The notes beneath the pieces were generated by a model that saw only the letters and a list, made by a program, of their open reading frames with translations, had not been told where the DNA came from and searched no databases. Of a stretch of DNA of 64,000 nucleotides, positions 26,855 to 34,652 are shown in pieces. Numbering within the stretch: position 1 is the first letter of the stretch; each line of letters begins with the position of its first letter. Origin of the DNA: DATCZB01 sp035513215 (GTDB lineage Bacteria; Pseudomonadota; Gammaproteobacteria; Steroidobacterales; Rariloculaceae). The translations under genes were made by a program, and so were the position numbers. The DNA lies in the NCBI GenBank assembly GCA_035513215.1, contig DATKCK010000061.1:1-64000 (forward strand), written 5' to 3'.

Positions 26855-27202
26855 CTATCGACCGTAAGGGGGTGTATGCCAGACGTCGTCTCCATCGATG
26901 ATGGTGCCCCGGCAAAACGCGATCTCCGCCGAGCCGTCGAAGTAGCGGGCGGACTGCTCGATGAACGACTTTATGTGCCGCGTCTGCAGATGCGGACCCT
27001 CGTAGGCCTTCCGATCGGACCATTTCTCGATCATCGTGATCCTCGTCGGGTCGTCCAGATCCTGCGCGATCTCGATCGCGTAGCATTCCGGCTCGGCCCT
27101 TCTGACGATCCCGGCGAAGTTCAATAAATCGCGCTTTCCCTGCTCGATGAAATCGGGCAGCAATCGCAGCTGAACCAGGACGGTGACATCGGTCCTTCGC
27201 AT
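26855..27202 (-). CDS. Antibiotic biosynthesis monooxygenase (ABM) domain protein
   Basis: This 115-aa protein is a single dimeric alpha+beta barrel: 'VTVLVQLRLLPDFIEQGKRDLLNFAGIVRRAEPECYAIEIAQDL', then 'ITMIEKWSDRKAYEGPHLQTRHIKSFIEQS', which is the typical E-x-W...H-x-x-T/R-x-H-I order of ABM proteins. Members include quinol monooxygenases such as YgiN. The ATG at 27202 fits the domain start. Confidence 0.8.
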   Translation of the reverse strand: MRRTDVTVLVQLRLLPDFIEQGKRDLLNFAGIVRRAEPECYAIEIAQDLDDPTRITMIEKWSDRKAYEGPHLQTRHIKSFIEQSARYFDGSAEIAFCRGTIIDGDDVWHTPPYGR

Positions 27203-27294
27203 TAGACCAAGTCTACGCGAACAGCCGATCCTCGGGCTAATTCGCGCGCCAAAGCGGGCTCGTACTCGATGGGGCTCTGTACTATATAGAGAGC

Positions 27295-28086
27295 ATGCGT
27301 CTGGAAGTTCTGGACAATCGGGTCGCATCCGCGGCTGCAAGAAACAGACATCCGCTTCTGCTGGTCCACGGGGCGGCCTGCAGCGCGAGGGTCTGGCGCG
27401 ACATGCTCGAGTGGTGCGCAGGCGAGTGCATCGCGGCCTATGCCGTGAGCCTCCGGGGGCATGGCGGCAGCGACGGTATTGAGCGCCTTCACGAGCATGG
27501 CGTCATGGACTATGTCGAGGACGTACGGCAAGCCGCTGCCGCAATGGATCGGCGCCCGATACTCGTCGGCCACTCGATGGGCGGCCTCGTCGTGCAGAAG
27601 CTGCTCGAGTCGTGGGAAGCGCCAGGCGCGATCCTGCTCGCATCCTCACCCGTCGGCGGCATGGCTCGGGACGGATTGCGGATGTTCGCACGTTGGCCCG
27701 GCCGCTTCACGTCGGCATTGATTCGGCGATCGATTCTCGAGATATACGGCACCGAAGAAAGCACACGGTGGCTTTTGTTCAGCAGCACGAGTGATCCGTC
27801 GCTGGTAGGGGAGGCGCGACGCCTGCTCGGCGAGGAATCGTGGCGGGCGATACTCGATCTGACGGCGCGAGTCAGACCTGTTCCGAAGAATGTCACGACG
27901 CCGATCCTCGTGCTGGCTGGATCGGAGGACAATATGATTTCACTCGCATCGAACAGAAAAACCGCGGAGGCTTACGGCGCGGACATTCGCTTCTTCGACA
28001 ACTGCGGACACATGATAATGCTTGAGAAGACGTGGCCGCTCGTTGCCGTCGCCATAAGAGACTGGTGCCTGGATTTGCGGCACTGA
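27295..28086 (+). CDS. Alpha/beta hydrolase
   Basis: This 263-aa protein has 'LLLVHGAACSARVW' (oxyanion region), the nucleophile elbow 'VGHSMGG' (Ser near residue 94), an acid near 'VLAGSEDNMI' and His in 'NCGHMIMLE' near residue 239. The triad is complete. The substrate cannot be deduced; the arrangement is that of esterases and carboxylester or lactone hydrolases. Confidence 0.87.
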   Translation: MRLEVLDNRVASAAARNRHPLLLVHGAACSARVWRDMLEWCAGECIAAYAVSLRGHGGSDGIERLHEHGVMDYVEDVRQAAAAMDRRPILVGHSMGGLVVQKLLESWEAPGAILLASSPVGGMARDGLRMFARWPGRFTSALIRRSILEIYGTEESTRWLLFSSTSDPSLVGEARRLLGEESWRAILDLTARVRPVPKNVTTPILVLAGSEDNMISLASNRKTAEAYGADIRFFDNCGHMIMLEKTWPLVAVAIRDWCLDLRH

Positions 28087-28114
28087 TCTGTCGCGCCGCA
28101 GCACGATCCCGATC

Positions 28115-28375
28115 ATGCGCATCCTGCTCACCAAGCTATCGGACCAATGGTTCGCGCGACGCGATCGAGCTCGTCACGCGGGAGGCCCTTTTCCACGACT
28201 TTCTGCACTACGCCGTCGAGTCGTCAATGCCAACGCAGCGCGGGTTCTGGGGGTTGCTCGCCGGCGGCAAGACGTTCGCGGACATGAACGACCGCGCAGG
28301 CTCCAGGGGCACTGGAAGGCGACTCCCTACGGCGAGTCTATGGAGATTGTCTGGGCGGAAACCGAGCCTGGCTGA
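28115..28375 (+). pseudogene. Frameshifted remnant of a small hypothetical protein gene
   Basis: The frame starting at 28115 opens with MRILLTKLSD. The continuing protein-like signal (DAIELVTREALFHDFLHYAVE, then FWGLLAGGKTFADMNDR) is in a different frame between about 28150 and 28310. The tail (TPYGESMEIVWAETEPG) is back in the first frame. The pieces read in order as one small protein of a type common in proteobacteria, so two frameshifts near 28145 and 28305 are likely. Sequencing error is an alternative. Confidence 0.55.
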
Positions 28376-28433
28376 GTCAACGCCACTTGTCATCCGTGGC
28401 GGCGTAAGCGAAGAATCCGACAGCCCAAAGTTT

Positions 28434-28628
28434 TTAGCGAAGGACCGTGGCGAGGTACGTGTTTGCGAGGAGTTCGGCGAAGATGGATGTCAGGATTGCG
28501 AAGGCGATCAGTGCGGCCAGGACGCCGACGAAAACGGCGGTAGCTGTCCCGAGCCATGAGAGCGGCTCGGACCGATCGGTGGCAGTGAAACGCAGCGGTG
28601 GCGCGAGGCGCTCGTGTGGAGAAGGCAT
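28434..28628 (-). CDS. Small single-pass membrane protein
   Basis: This 64-aa protein has one strong hydrophobic helix (about residues 25-55, 'ATAVFVGVLAALIAFAILTSIFAELLA'-like in parts) after a short polar N-terminus. No family is recognised, and the ribosome-binding site is weak. It is divergent from the next small membrane gene at 28824, and a palindrome (28708-28723) lies between them. Confidence 0.5.
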   Translation of the reverse strand: MPSPHERLAPPLRFTATDRSEPLSWLGTATAVFVGVLAALIAFAILTSIFAELLANTYLATVLR

Positions 28629-28707
28629 AGCAGCAAGTGTGACAGCGTCGTCGGAGCGACGCTGTGGAGTGTTTCACATAACGAGCGAAGTAACACCACA
28701 TAGTGCG

Positions 28708-28723
28708 CATAATGTACATTATG
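28708..28723. promoter_or_regulatory. 16-bp perfect palindrome, candidate operator
   Basis: CATAATGTACATTATG is a perfect palindrome. A further half-site-like ATTATG follows at about 28728-28733. It lies in an AT-rich intergenic stretch between the divergent genes 28434-28628 and 28824-29120. This is what a binding site of a dimeric repressor looks like. No regulator gene is adjacent. Confidence 0.5.
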
Positions 28724-28823
28724 GTAAATTATGGTGATCAGTCCGAAGATCCGGCTTGATGCCGCCACTACTCCGTCGTAGCTTTGCTGCGGCACAACAA
28801 TTCCAATAACAAGGGGCTCAGTC

Positions 28824-29120
28824 ATGTTATGGATCGCGGGAAGCTTGTCGGTCGTCGTGGCCGTCTATCTCGGCGCGCTCTATTGGATGCGGGCCAGCAA
28901 GGCCAATCAAGGCGCCGCGAAATGGGGGCTTGGCGCGTTGCTGATCGTTCTGGTCGTAATGGGCGTGCAGCTGTGGCTCACCGATCTGCTGGCGTCGGTA
29001 CTCGGCCTGCCCTACTTCGTTCAGGTCTGGATCGCCTGCGTCATCTGGTTCGTCGTTACGCTGATTGCCGGTATCAAGACGGACGAGGTGTTCGAGAGGA
29101 AGCTGCCGGTTTCGCGTTGA
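28824..29120 (+). CDS. Small three-helix membrane protein
   Basis: This 98-aa protein has three hydrophobic helices (about 2-20, 35-50, 60-82) and a short charged tail. An AAGGGG ribosome-binding site lies 8 bases before the ATG. I do not recognise the family. It converges on the CPA2 antiporter gene with a 9-base gap. Confidence 0.65.
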   Translation: MLWIAGSLSVVVAVYLGALYWMRASKANQGAAKWGLGALLIVLVVMGVQLWLTDLLASVLGLPYFVQVWIACVIWFVVTLIAGIKTDEVFERKLPVSR

Positions 29121-29129
29121 GCGGCGCTT

Positions 29130-30707
29130 TCAGCTTTTAGCAGGGCCGCCGGCAGGCTCGGCGGCAGGCTCGCCGAGTGACTCGACGATATCCCGGGCGA
29201 AGCCGACGCCAGCCTCGGTGAAATAGTTGTAGGTTGCATTGAACCCGGCCTCGAGGATCGGCGCTTCTTCCTCGGCCCACATGTGTGTGGCCGCCAGGAG
29301 GCCGGCGTATCCCCGGCGGCGCAGCTCCCGTCCTGCGATCTGCGCGGCGTTAAAATCGGGCGCGGCCAGCATGACGGCGCGCAGCCGGTCGAGGTTGAGC
29401 CGCTGCCAGAAGCTGACGTCCTCCGCGTCGGCATAGACGACGCGCCTGCCGTCGCGCCGATGCCGCTCGAGCTTCCCGGGGTCGCTGTCGGCGCCGACGA
29501 CGAGGCGTCCGCGCTGGTGCAGATAATCGTAGGCGCCGGTGCCGAGCCGCCCCATTCCGATGATCAGGATCTCGGCGCTACCGAGCGTGATCGGCTCGTC
29601 GTCGGGGTGCGGACCGGCGCGCTGCAACGAATCGAGCCACGAGCGATGGCGCTCGTAGAGCGCATGCCCGTGGGCATTCAGCAGCGCCGCCAGCGCGAAC
29701 GACAGGGCTACCGTCAGTGCGGCCATGATCAGCCAGTCGTTGCTCAGAAGGCCGACGTCGACTGCCTCCCTGATCACGATCAGCCCGAATTCGCTGTACG
29801 TGAAAAGACTCAAGCTCGTCAGAAAGCTCGTTCTGGCCCGGAGGCCAAGCACCAGCAGCAGGGCGAACAGCAGCGCAAGCTTGACGGGCAGCAGCAGCAT
29901 CGCCCACGCGGCGAGGGTCCAGGTCTCGACGGTCGGCAGCCCGCTGAGGCCGATGCTGAGGAAAAAGCCGACGAGGAATAGCTCCTTCAGTCCCCAGAGC
30001 GCCGTGCTGAGCTCCTGGGCACGGCGGTGATCGGCGAGCAAGGTTCCGAGCAGCAGCGCGCCGAGCTCGGGCGTCAGACCGACGAGCTCGAAGCCCGCGC
30101 CACCGAGCGCGATTGCGACGACCGCGCCGAAAAGCACAAGCAGCTCGCCATGCCCGACCATGTCGAGCACGTGGCCGAGCACCGGCCGCAGCAGCGGCAG
30201 GCCTAGCCAGAGCAAGGCATAGGGCGACGGGGTTTGCGCCGTGATCAGGGCAAGCGCGGCGACGGCCGCGATGTCCTGCACAATCAGGATGCCGATCGCG
30301 ACGCGGCCATGGACGGCCCGCAGTTCCTTCTGGCTCTCGAGGACCTTGGCCGCGAGCACGGTGCTCGAGAAGCCGAGGGCGATGGCCAGCGTCACTGCGG
30401 CTTCGCGGGAAACACCGACGCCGAGCACGAGCACGAGCGACGAGACGACGGCCAGAATCACCAGATGCGCGAGTGCGCTCCCAAGCACCTCCTTACGAAA
30501 CAGAGTTTTAAGGCGTAATTTTAAACCTACCGTGAAGAGCAGCATCAGCACGCCCGCGTCGGCGATCTCGGTCAGGAGCTCCGGAGATTCGTAGCCGAAC
30601 GCGCTGAAAAGGAAACCGGTCAGAAGAAAGCCGACGAGCGGCGGCAGGCCGACGCGCCAGGCCAGGATGCCAAGCAAAAGCGCGGCCGCGATCCCCAAGT
30701 TCAGCAT
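29130..30707 (-). CDS. CPA2-family cation:proton antiporter with TrkA-N domain (KefB/YbaL-like)
   Basis: This 525-aa protein has an N-terminal antiporter domain of about 12 helices and a C-terminal Rossmann (RCK/TrkA-N) domain starting at 'ILIIGMGRLGTGAYDYL' near residue 377. The pair is characteristic of KefB/KefC/YbaL-type potassium or sodium efflux systems gated by nucleotide or glutathione adducts. Length is slightly below KefB, with no TrkA-C. Bases 30500-30535 (in 'GLKLRLKTLFRK') are AT-rich compared with the flanks. Only 42 bases separate its start from the divergent uup gene. Confidence 0.85.
   Translation of the reverse strand: MLNLGIAAALLLGILAWRVGLPPLVGFLLTGFLFSAFGYESPELLTEIADAGVLMLLFTVGLKLRLKTLFRKEVLGSALAHLVILAVVSSLVLVLGVGVSREAAVTLAIALGFSSTVLAAKVLESQKELRAVHGRVAIGILIVQDIAAVAALALITAQTPSPYALLWLGLPLLRPVLGHVLDMVGHGELLVLFGAVVAIALGGAGFELVGLTPELGALLLGTLLADHRRAQELSTALWGLKELFLVGFFLSIGLSGLPTVETWTLAAWAMLLLPVKLALLFALLLVLGLRARTSFLTSLSLFTYSEFGLIVIREAVDVGLLSNDWLIMAALTVALSFALAALLNAHGHALYERHRSWLDSLQRAGPHPDDEPITLGSAEILIIGMGRLGTGAYDYLHQRGRLVVGADSDPGKLERHRRDGRRVVYADAEDVSFWQRLNLDRLRAVMLAAPDFNAAQIAGRELRRRGYAGLLAATHMWAEEEAPILEAGFNATYNYFTEAGVGFARDIVESLGEPAAEPAGGPAKS
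30500..30535 (-). other. AT-rich codon patch inside the CPA2 antiporter gene
   Basis: On the coding strand the codons for 'GLKLRLKTLFRK' are TTT AAA ATT-type, AT-rich triplets inside a GC-rich frame. It is shorter than the patches in the addA-like gene, holB and ccmA. The protein sequence stays plausible for a helix-loop-helix of the transporter. Confidence 0.55.
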
Positions 30708-30749
30708 GGCGGTGGCCTTGGCCTGATCGACATCGTTTAATTATGCCCG

Positions 30750-32654
30750 ATGCAATACCTCGTTCGATTCGACGCCGTGTCGCTCTCGTTCGGCGATCAG
30801 GTAATCCTGTCCGGCGCGGATCTTCGGATTGATCCCGGTGAGCGGCTTTGTTTGATCGGACGCAACGGTGCCGGCAAGTCGACCTCGCTCAAGCTGATCA
30901 GCGGCGAGCTCGAGCCGGATGAAGGCACGGTCGACCGTCCCCAGAATCTGAGGCTTGCGGTCCTCGAGCAGGCACTGGCCGAAGCCTCGGACGAGTCGGC
31001 CCGGGATTTCGTTGCGCACGGGCTCGCCGCGCAAATCGAGCGCATCGCACGCTACCGCGAGCTCGCCGATGCCGCGGGCCAAAGCCGCGAGGCGATGCGC
31101 GAGGTCGAGGCGCTCGAGCGCGAGATCCTCGCCGGCGGCGGCTGGGCGGTCGATGCCCAGATCGAAGCGACGCTGAGCCGGCTCGGCCTGCCGGGCGCAA
31201 AGCCGATGCGCGAGTTGTCCGGAGGTTGGCGGCGCCGTGCCGCGCTCGGCCGCGCGCTGGTCGGCAATCCGGAGCTGCTCCTGCTCGACGAGCCGACGAA
31301 TCATCTGGATATCTCGACGATCGAGTGGCTCGAGAACGAGATCCGCCGCTACGACGGCGCCGTATTGTTCGTGACGCACGATCGCAGCTTCGTCGAGCGC
31401 GTGGCGACGCGCATCGTCGATATAGACCGCGGTCAGCTCCGCAGCTGGCCCGGCGGTTATCGCGATTACGTCAGACGGCGGAAGAAGGCCGAGGTCGACG
31501 AGGACGCCACGAATCGCGAGTTCGACAAGAAGCTCGCCGGGGAGGAAACCTGGATCCGACAGGGCGTCAAGGCGCGCGAGCATCGCAACGAAGGCCGCGT
31601 CCGCGCGCTCGAAGCGCTGCGCGACGAACGGGCCGCGCGCATCAAGCGCCCGCGAACCGCGCGTATCCACATCAATGCCGCCGAGGAGCTCTCGGGCCGG
31701 AAGGTGATCGACGCCCGCAACGTCACGCACGGCTTCGACGGCGCTCCCCTGCTCCGCGGTTTCTCGTTCCGCGTCATGCGCGGCGATCGCATCGGTATCA
31801 TCGGGAACAACGGCGTCGGCAAGAGCACGATCCTGCGCATCCTGCTCGGCGAGCTCGAGCCGGACAAGGGATCGGTCAAGCTCGGCACGCACCTGAAGGT
31901 CGGCTATTTCGATCAGCTCAGACGCGAGCTCGACACCAGCCGCACGGTTGCCGAGCTCGTCGGCGAAGGCCGCGACTACATCGATCTCAACGGCCGCAAG
32001 AAGCATGTCATCGCTTATCTGACTGACTTTCTGTTCACGGCCAAGCGTGCGCGCACGCGCATCGTGGCGCTGTCGGGTGGCGAACGCAACCGCGTCATCC
32101 TCGCGAAGCTCTTCACCGAAGGCTCGAACCTGCTCGTGCTCGACGAGCCGACCAACGATCTCGACGTCGAGACGCTCGAGGCGCTCGAGCAGCGTCTCGG
32201 CGAATATTCGGGCACGCTGCTCGTCGTCAGTCACGACCGCCACTTTCTCGATGCCGTCGTCACCAAGACGCTCGTCTTCGAGGCCGACGGCGCGGTCAAG
32301 CAGTACGCGGGCGGCTATAGCGACTGGGCACGGCAGCATCGCGCGCTTGCGCTCGGCGACGACAAGCCGCCGGGGGCAAGATCGAAATCCGCGGATAGGC
32401 CGAAGAAGACGTTGGCGCCGGGCAAGCTCTCGTACAAGCTCAAGCTCGAGCTCGAGGCGCTGCCGGAACGCATCGAGCGTCTCGAAGGCGAGCTCGATCG
32501 GCTCAACGACGAGATCTCAGATCCGGATTTCTACAAGCAGGATCATGCGGTCACGAGCGCGAGACTCGATACGCTCAAAGCGCTCGAGCAGGAGCTTTCG
32601 ATAACGGTCGAGCGCTGGGCCGAGCTCGAGCAGCTTGCCGGACAGGGCGCCTGA
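30750..32654 (+). CDS. uup: ABC-F family ATPase Uup
   Basis: This 634-aa protein has two ABC domains: Walker A 'GRNGAGKST' near residue 37 with signature 'LSGGWRRR', and second Walker A 'GNNGVGKST' with 'LSGGERNR'. A C-terminal coiled-coil (about 560-630) follows. The length and the C-terminal domain identify Uup, an ABC-F protein linked to ribosome function and suppression of transposon excision. There is no transmembrane domain. Confidence 0.9.
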   Translation: MQYLVRFDAVSLSFGDQVILSGADLRIDPGERLCLIGRNGAGKSTSLKLISGELEPDEGTVDRPQNLRLAVLEQALAEASDESARDFVAHGLAAQIERIARYRELADAAGQSREAMREVEALEREILAGGGWAVDAQIEATLSRLGLPGAKPMRELSGGWRRRAALGRALVGNPELLLLDEPTNHLDISTIEWLENEIRRYDGAVLFVTHDRSFVERVATRIVDIDRGQLRSWPGGYRDYVRRRKKAEVDEDATNREFDKKLAGEETWIRQGVKAREHRNEGRVRALEALRDERAARIKRPRTARIHINAAEELSGRKVIDARNVTHGFDGAPLLRGFSFRVMRGDRIGIIGNNGVGKSTILRILLGELEPDKGSVKLGTHLKVGYFDQLRRELDTSRTVAELVGEGRDYIDLNGRKKHVIAYLTDFLFTAKRARTRIVALSGGERNRVILAKLFTEGSNLLVLDEPTNDLDVETLEALEQRLGEYSGTLLVVSHDRHFLDAVVTKTLVFEADGAVKQYAGGYSDWARQHRALALGDDKPPGARSKSADRPKKTLAPGKLSYKLKLELEALPERIERLEGELDRLNDEISDPDFYKQDHAVTSARLDTLKALEQELSITVERWAELEQLAGQGA

Positions 32655-32669
32655 CGGGCCGGGCGAACG

Positions 32670-33674
32670 CTACGGCACGACCCGATCGATGACGAGACTG
32701 ACGGTCTCGCCGGAAGCCGGGTCGACCGTCGCCTGGCCGTAGACGTCGCCGGGCTGCTCGGTCGGCTGGCCGGTGACGGAAATCCGCGCAACGACCGTCA
32801 CCGATTCGTTTCCTGCCAGCGTGCGGCCGGCGATCATCGCATCGGCATCGCTGAGCTCGAACCGGCCCGGCAGCGACGAGACCGGAAGCTGCTTCGCGGC
32901 GATCGGGGGCCCGCCCGCCGGCGCGCGCGCGAAGAGATAGAGAAAGGCGTTCGGGCCGAGCGACTCCGGCATCACGCCGTCCGCGACACGGACCTCGATA
33001 TCGATGACGGGGCCCGACGTCTCGGCCGCCGGCGTCTCGGCAGCGGGCCGGCCCGTCAGCGCCATCAGCTGGTCGCGAATCAGATCGGCAATCTCGGGGG
33101 GCGGATTCGTCGCGAGCAGCGTCGTCCATCGCTCGGCCGCGACGCCGGGCTGGTTGCGCTCGGCGGCGACGATTCCACCCCAAAAGAGCGCCGCCTCGTT
33201 GCGCGGCGCGTTTGCGAGCACCTCCTCGACGAGATCTCCGGCCAGACCCAGCGCGGCGCCGTCCCGCGCGATCAGCATCGTCTGCGCATAGACGAGCTTC
33301 AGGCTGTCGTCGGGCTCCTCGGCCCGCTTCCAGGCTTCGTCGAGCGCGGCCTGCGCGCGTCCGTAGTCGCCGAGCTCGAGATAGCTGCGGCCGAGCAGCA
33401 CCCAACCGTCGACGTCGTCCGGGTCGCCCGCGAGCCGGGTCGCAAGCTGCTCGAGCAGCGCGAAGTCTTCGTGCACGGCTTCGAGCGGGGCATCGGCATC
33501 GAAGGTCGTCACAGCGAAATAGAGCGCGACGGCGGCCGGCGCGACGGCAATGGCGACGAGCGGCCCGCTGACGGCCCTGTTGCCGCTGCGTCGGGATTCG
33601 CGCCAGAGCGGCACGAGCAGGATCGCAAGTGCCAGCAGCGTCAGCGCGCCCGCGATGACCCAGAAGACGGTCAT
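32670..33674 (-). CDS. ccmI: Cytochrome c biogenesis protein CcmI
   Basis: This 334-aa protein has two N-terminal membrane helices (about 3-22 and 38-55) and periplasmic TPR-like repeats including 'DVDGWVLLGRSYLELGDYGRAQAALDEAW'. A beta-rich C-terminal domain completes the CcmI (CycH) layout. CcmI delivers apocytochrome c to the haem lyase. It overlaps the ccmH stop by 4 bases and is the last gene of the ccm operon. Confidence 0.87.
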   Translation of the reverse strand: MTVFWVIAGALTLLALAILLVPLWRESRRSGNRAVSGPLVAIAVAPAAVALYFAVTTFDADAPLEAVHEDFALLEQLATRLAGDPDDVDGWVLLGRSYLELGDYGRAQAALDEAWKRAEEPDDSLKLVYAQTMLIARDGAALGLAGDLVEEVLANAPRNEAALFWGGIVAAERNQPGVAAERWTTLLATNPPPEIADLIRDQLMALTGRPAAETPAAETSGPVIDIEVRVADGVMPESLGPNAFLYLFARAPAGGPPIAAKQLPVSSLPGRFELSDADAMIAGRTLAGNESVTVVARISVTGQPTEQPGDVYGQATVDPASGETVSLVIDRVVP

Positions 33675-34126
33675 CGATCGATGTCCTCGTCGAGCGGTTG
33701 GCCCATTCGCTCGCGCAGCACGCGGGCGAACACGAATGCGCCGCCGGCGAGCAGGATGACCGGCGCGCTCCAGAGCAGCCACGTCGAGGGCTTGAACGGC
33801 GGCCGGTAGTTGATGAAGTCGCCATAGCGTTCGGCGAGATAGGCTCTGATCTCGGCATCCGAAAGGCCGTCGACCATCAGCACGCGAACCAGCCGGCGGA
33901 TGTCTGCTGCCTGATCGATCGGTGACTCCGCGATCGACTGATTCTGGCACTTCATGCAGCGTATCTCGTGGATCAGATCGCGGTAGCGCGCGTCGAGCGC
34001 GGGATCCTCGAACCCCTCGACGATTTCCTGCGCATGCAGCGCTGCGCCGAGCGCGAGCAAAGCGGCCATGGCGAGCGTCGAAGCGCCGCGGGCGAGCGCG
34101 CGGAGCCGTGTGAGGGCCGGCATCAC
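33671..34126 (-). CDS. ccmH: Cytochrome c maturation thiol-oxidoreductase CcmH
   Basis: This 151-aa protein has a signal peptide (about 1-32), the redox motif 'RCMKCQNQSI' (Cys57 and Cys60) and a C-terminal membrane helix. CcmH reduces the apocytochrome CXXCH cysteines before haem ligation. It overlaps both neighbours by 4 bases. Confidence 0.92.
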   Translation of the reverse strand: MMPALTRLRALARGASTLAMAALLALGAALHAQEIVEGFEDPALDARYRDLIHEIRCMKCQNQSIAESPIDQAADIRRLVRVLMVDGLSDAEIRAYLAERYGDFINYRPPFKPSTWLLWSAPVILLAGGAFVFARVLRERMGQPLDEDIDR

Positions 34127-34650
34127 GGCGCTCCGTGATGCGACTCGATCAGGGGCGCGAATCGGGCCTCCCAGATGGCCGTGCTCAGCGGACCGATGTG
34201 CTTCGCGAGGATCGTCAGATCCGGACCGATCAGGAAGGTCTCCGGCGCGCCGTAAACGCCGTAATCGATCGCGACGTCACCGATCTCGTCGACGGCCGAG
34301 GCGACGTAGGGATCGCCGAGAACCTCGAGCCACTCGAGCGCCTTGTCGCGCTCGTCCTTCCAGTTGAGCCCGTAGATCGGCATGCCCGACTCCGCGAGAC
34401 TGAGCAGAAAGTCGTGCTCGTGCCGACACTCCACGCACCAGGTCGCCCAGACGTTCAAAAGCGCATAGCGGCCGGCGATGTCCTCGGTGCCGACGGTGCC
34501 TTCGGGATTCTCGAGATCGGGCAGCGTGAACTCGGGCGCCGGCTTGCCGATCAACGGTGATTCGACGAAGGTCGGATTGAGATAGAGGCCGCGATAGAAA
34601 AACGCGCCGAGCACGAGCAGGAGGACGACCGGTATCGCGTAACGCCACAT
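34123..34650 (-). CDS. ccmG: Thiol:disulfide interchange protein CcmG/DsbE
   Basis: This 175-aa membrane-anchored thioredoxin-like protein has 'NVWATWCVECRHEHDFLL' with Cys72 and Cys75, and 'YGVYGAPETFLI' containing the cis-Pro region and GAPETF motif diagnostic of CcmG. It keeps CcmH and apocytochromes reduced in the periplasm. Confidence 0.93.
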   Translation of the reverse strand: MWRYAIPVVLLLVLGAFFYRGLYLNPTFVESPLIGKPAPEFTLPDLENPEGTVGTEDIAGRYALLNVWATWCVECRHEHDFLLSLAESGMPIYGLNWKDERDKALEWLEVLGDPYVASAVDEIGDVAIDYGVYGAPETFLIGPDLTILAKHIGPLSTAIWEARFAPLIESHHGAP

Positions 34651-34652
34651 TG

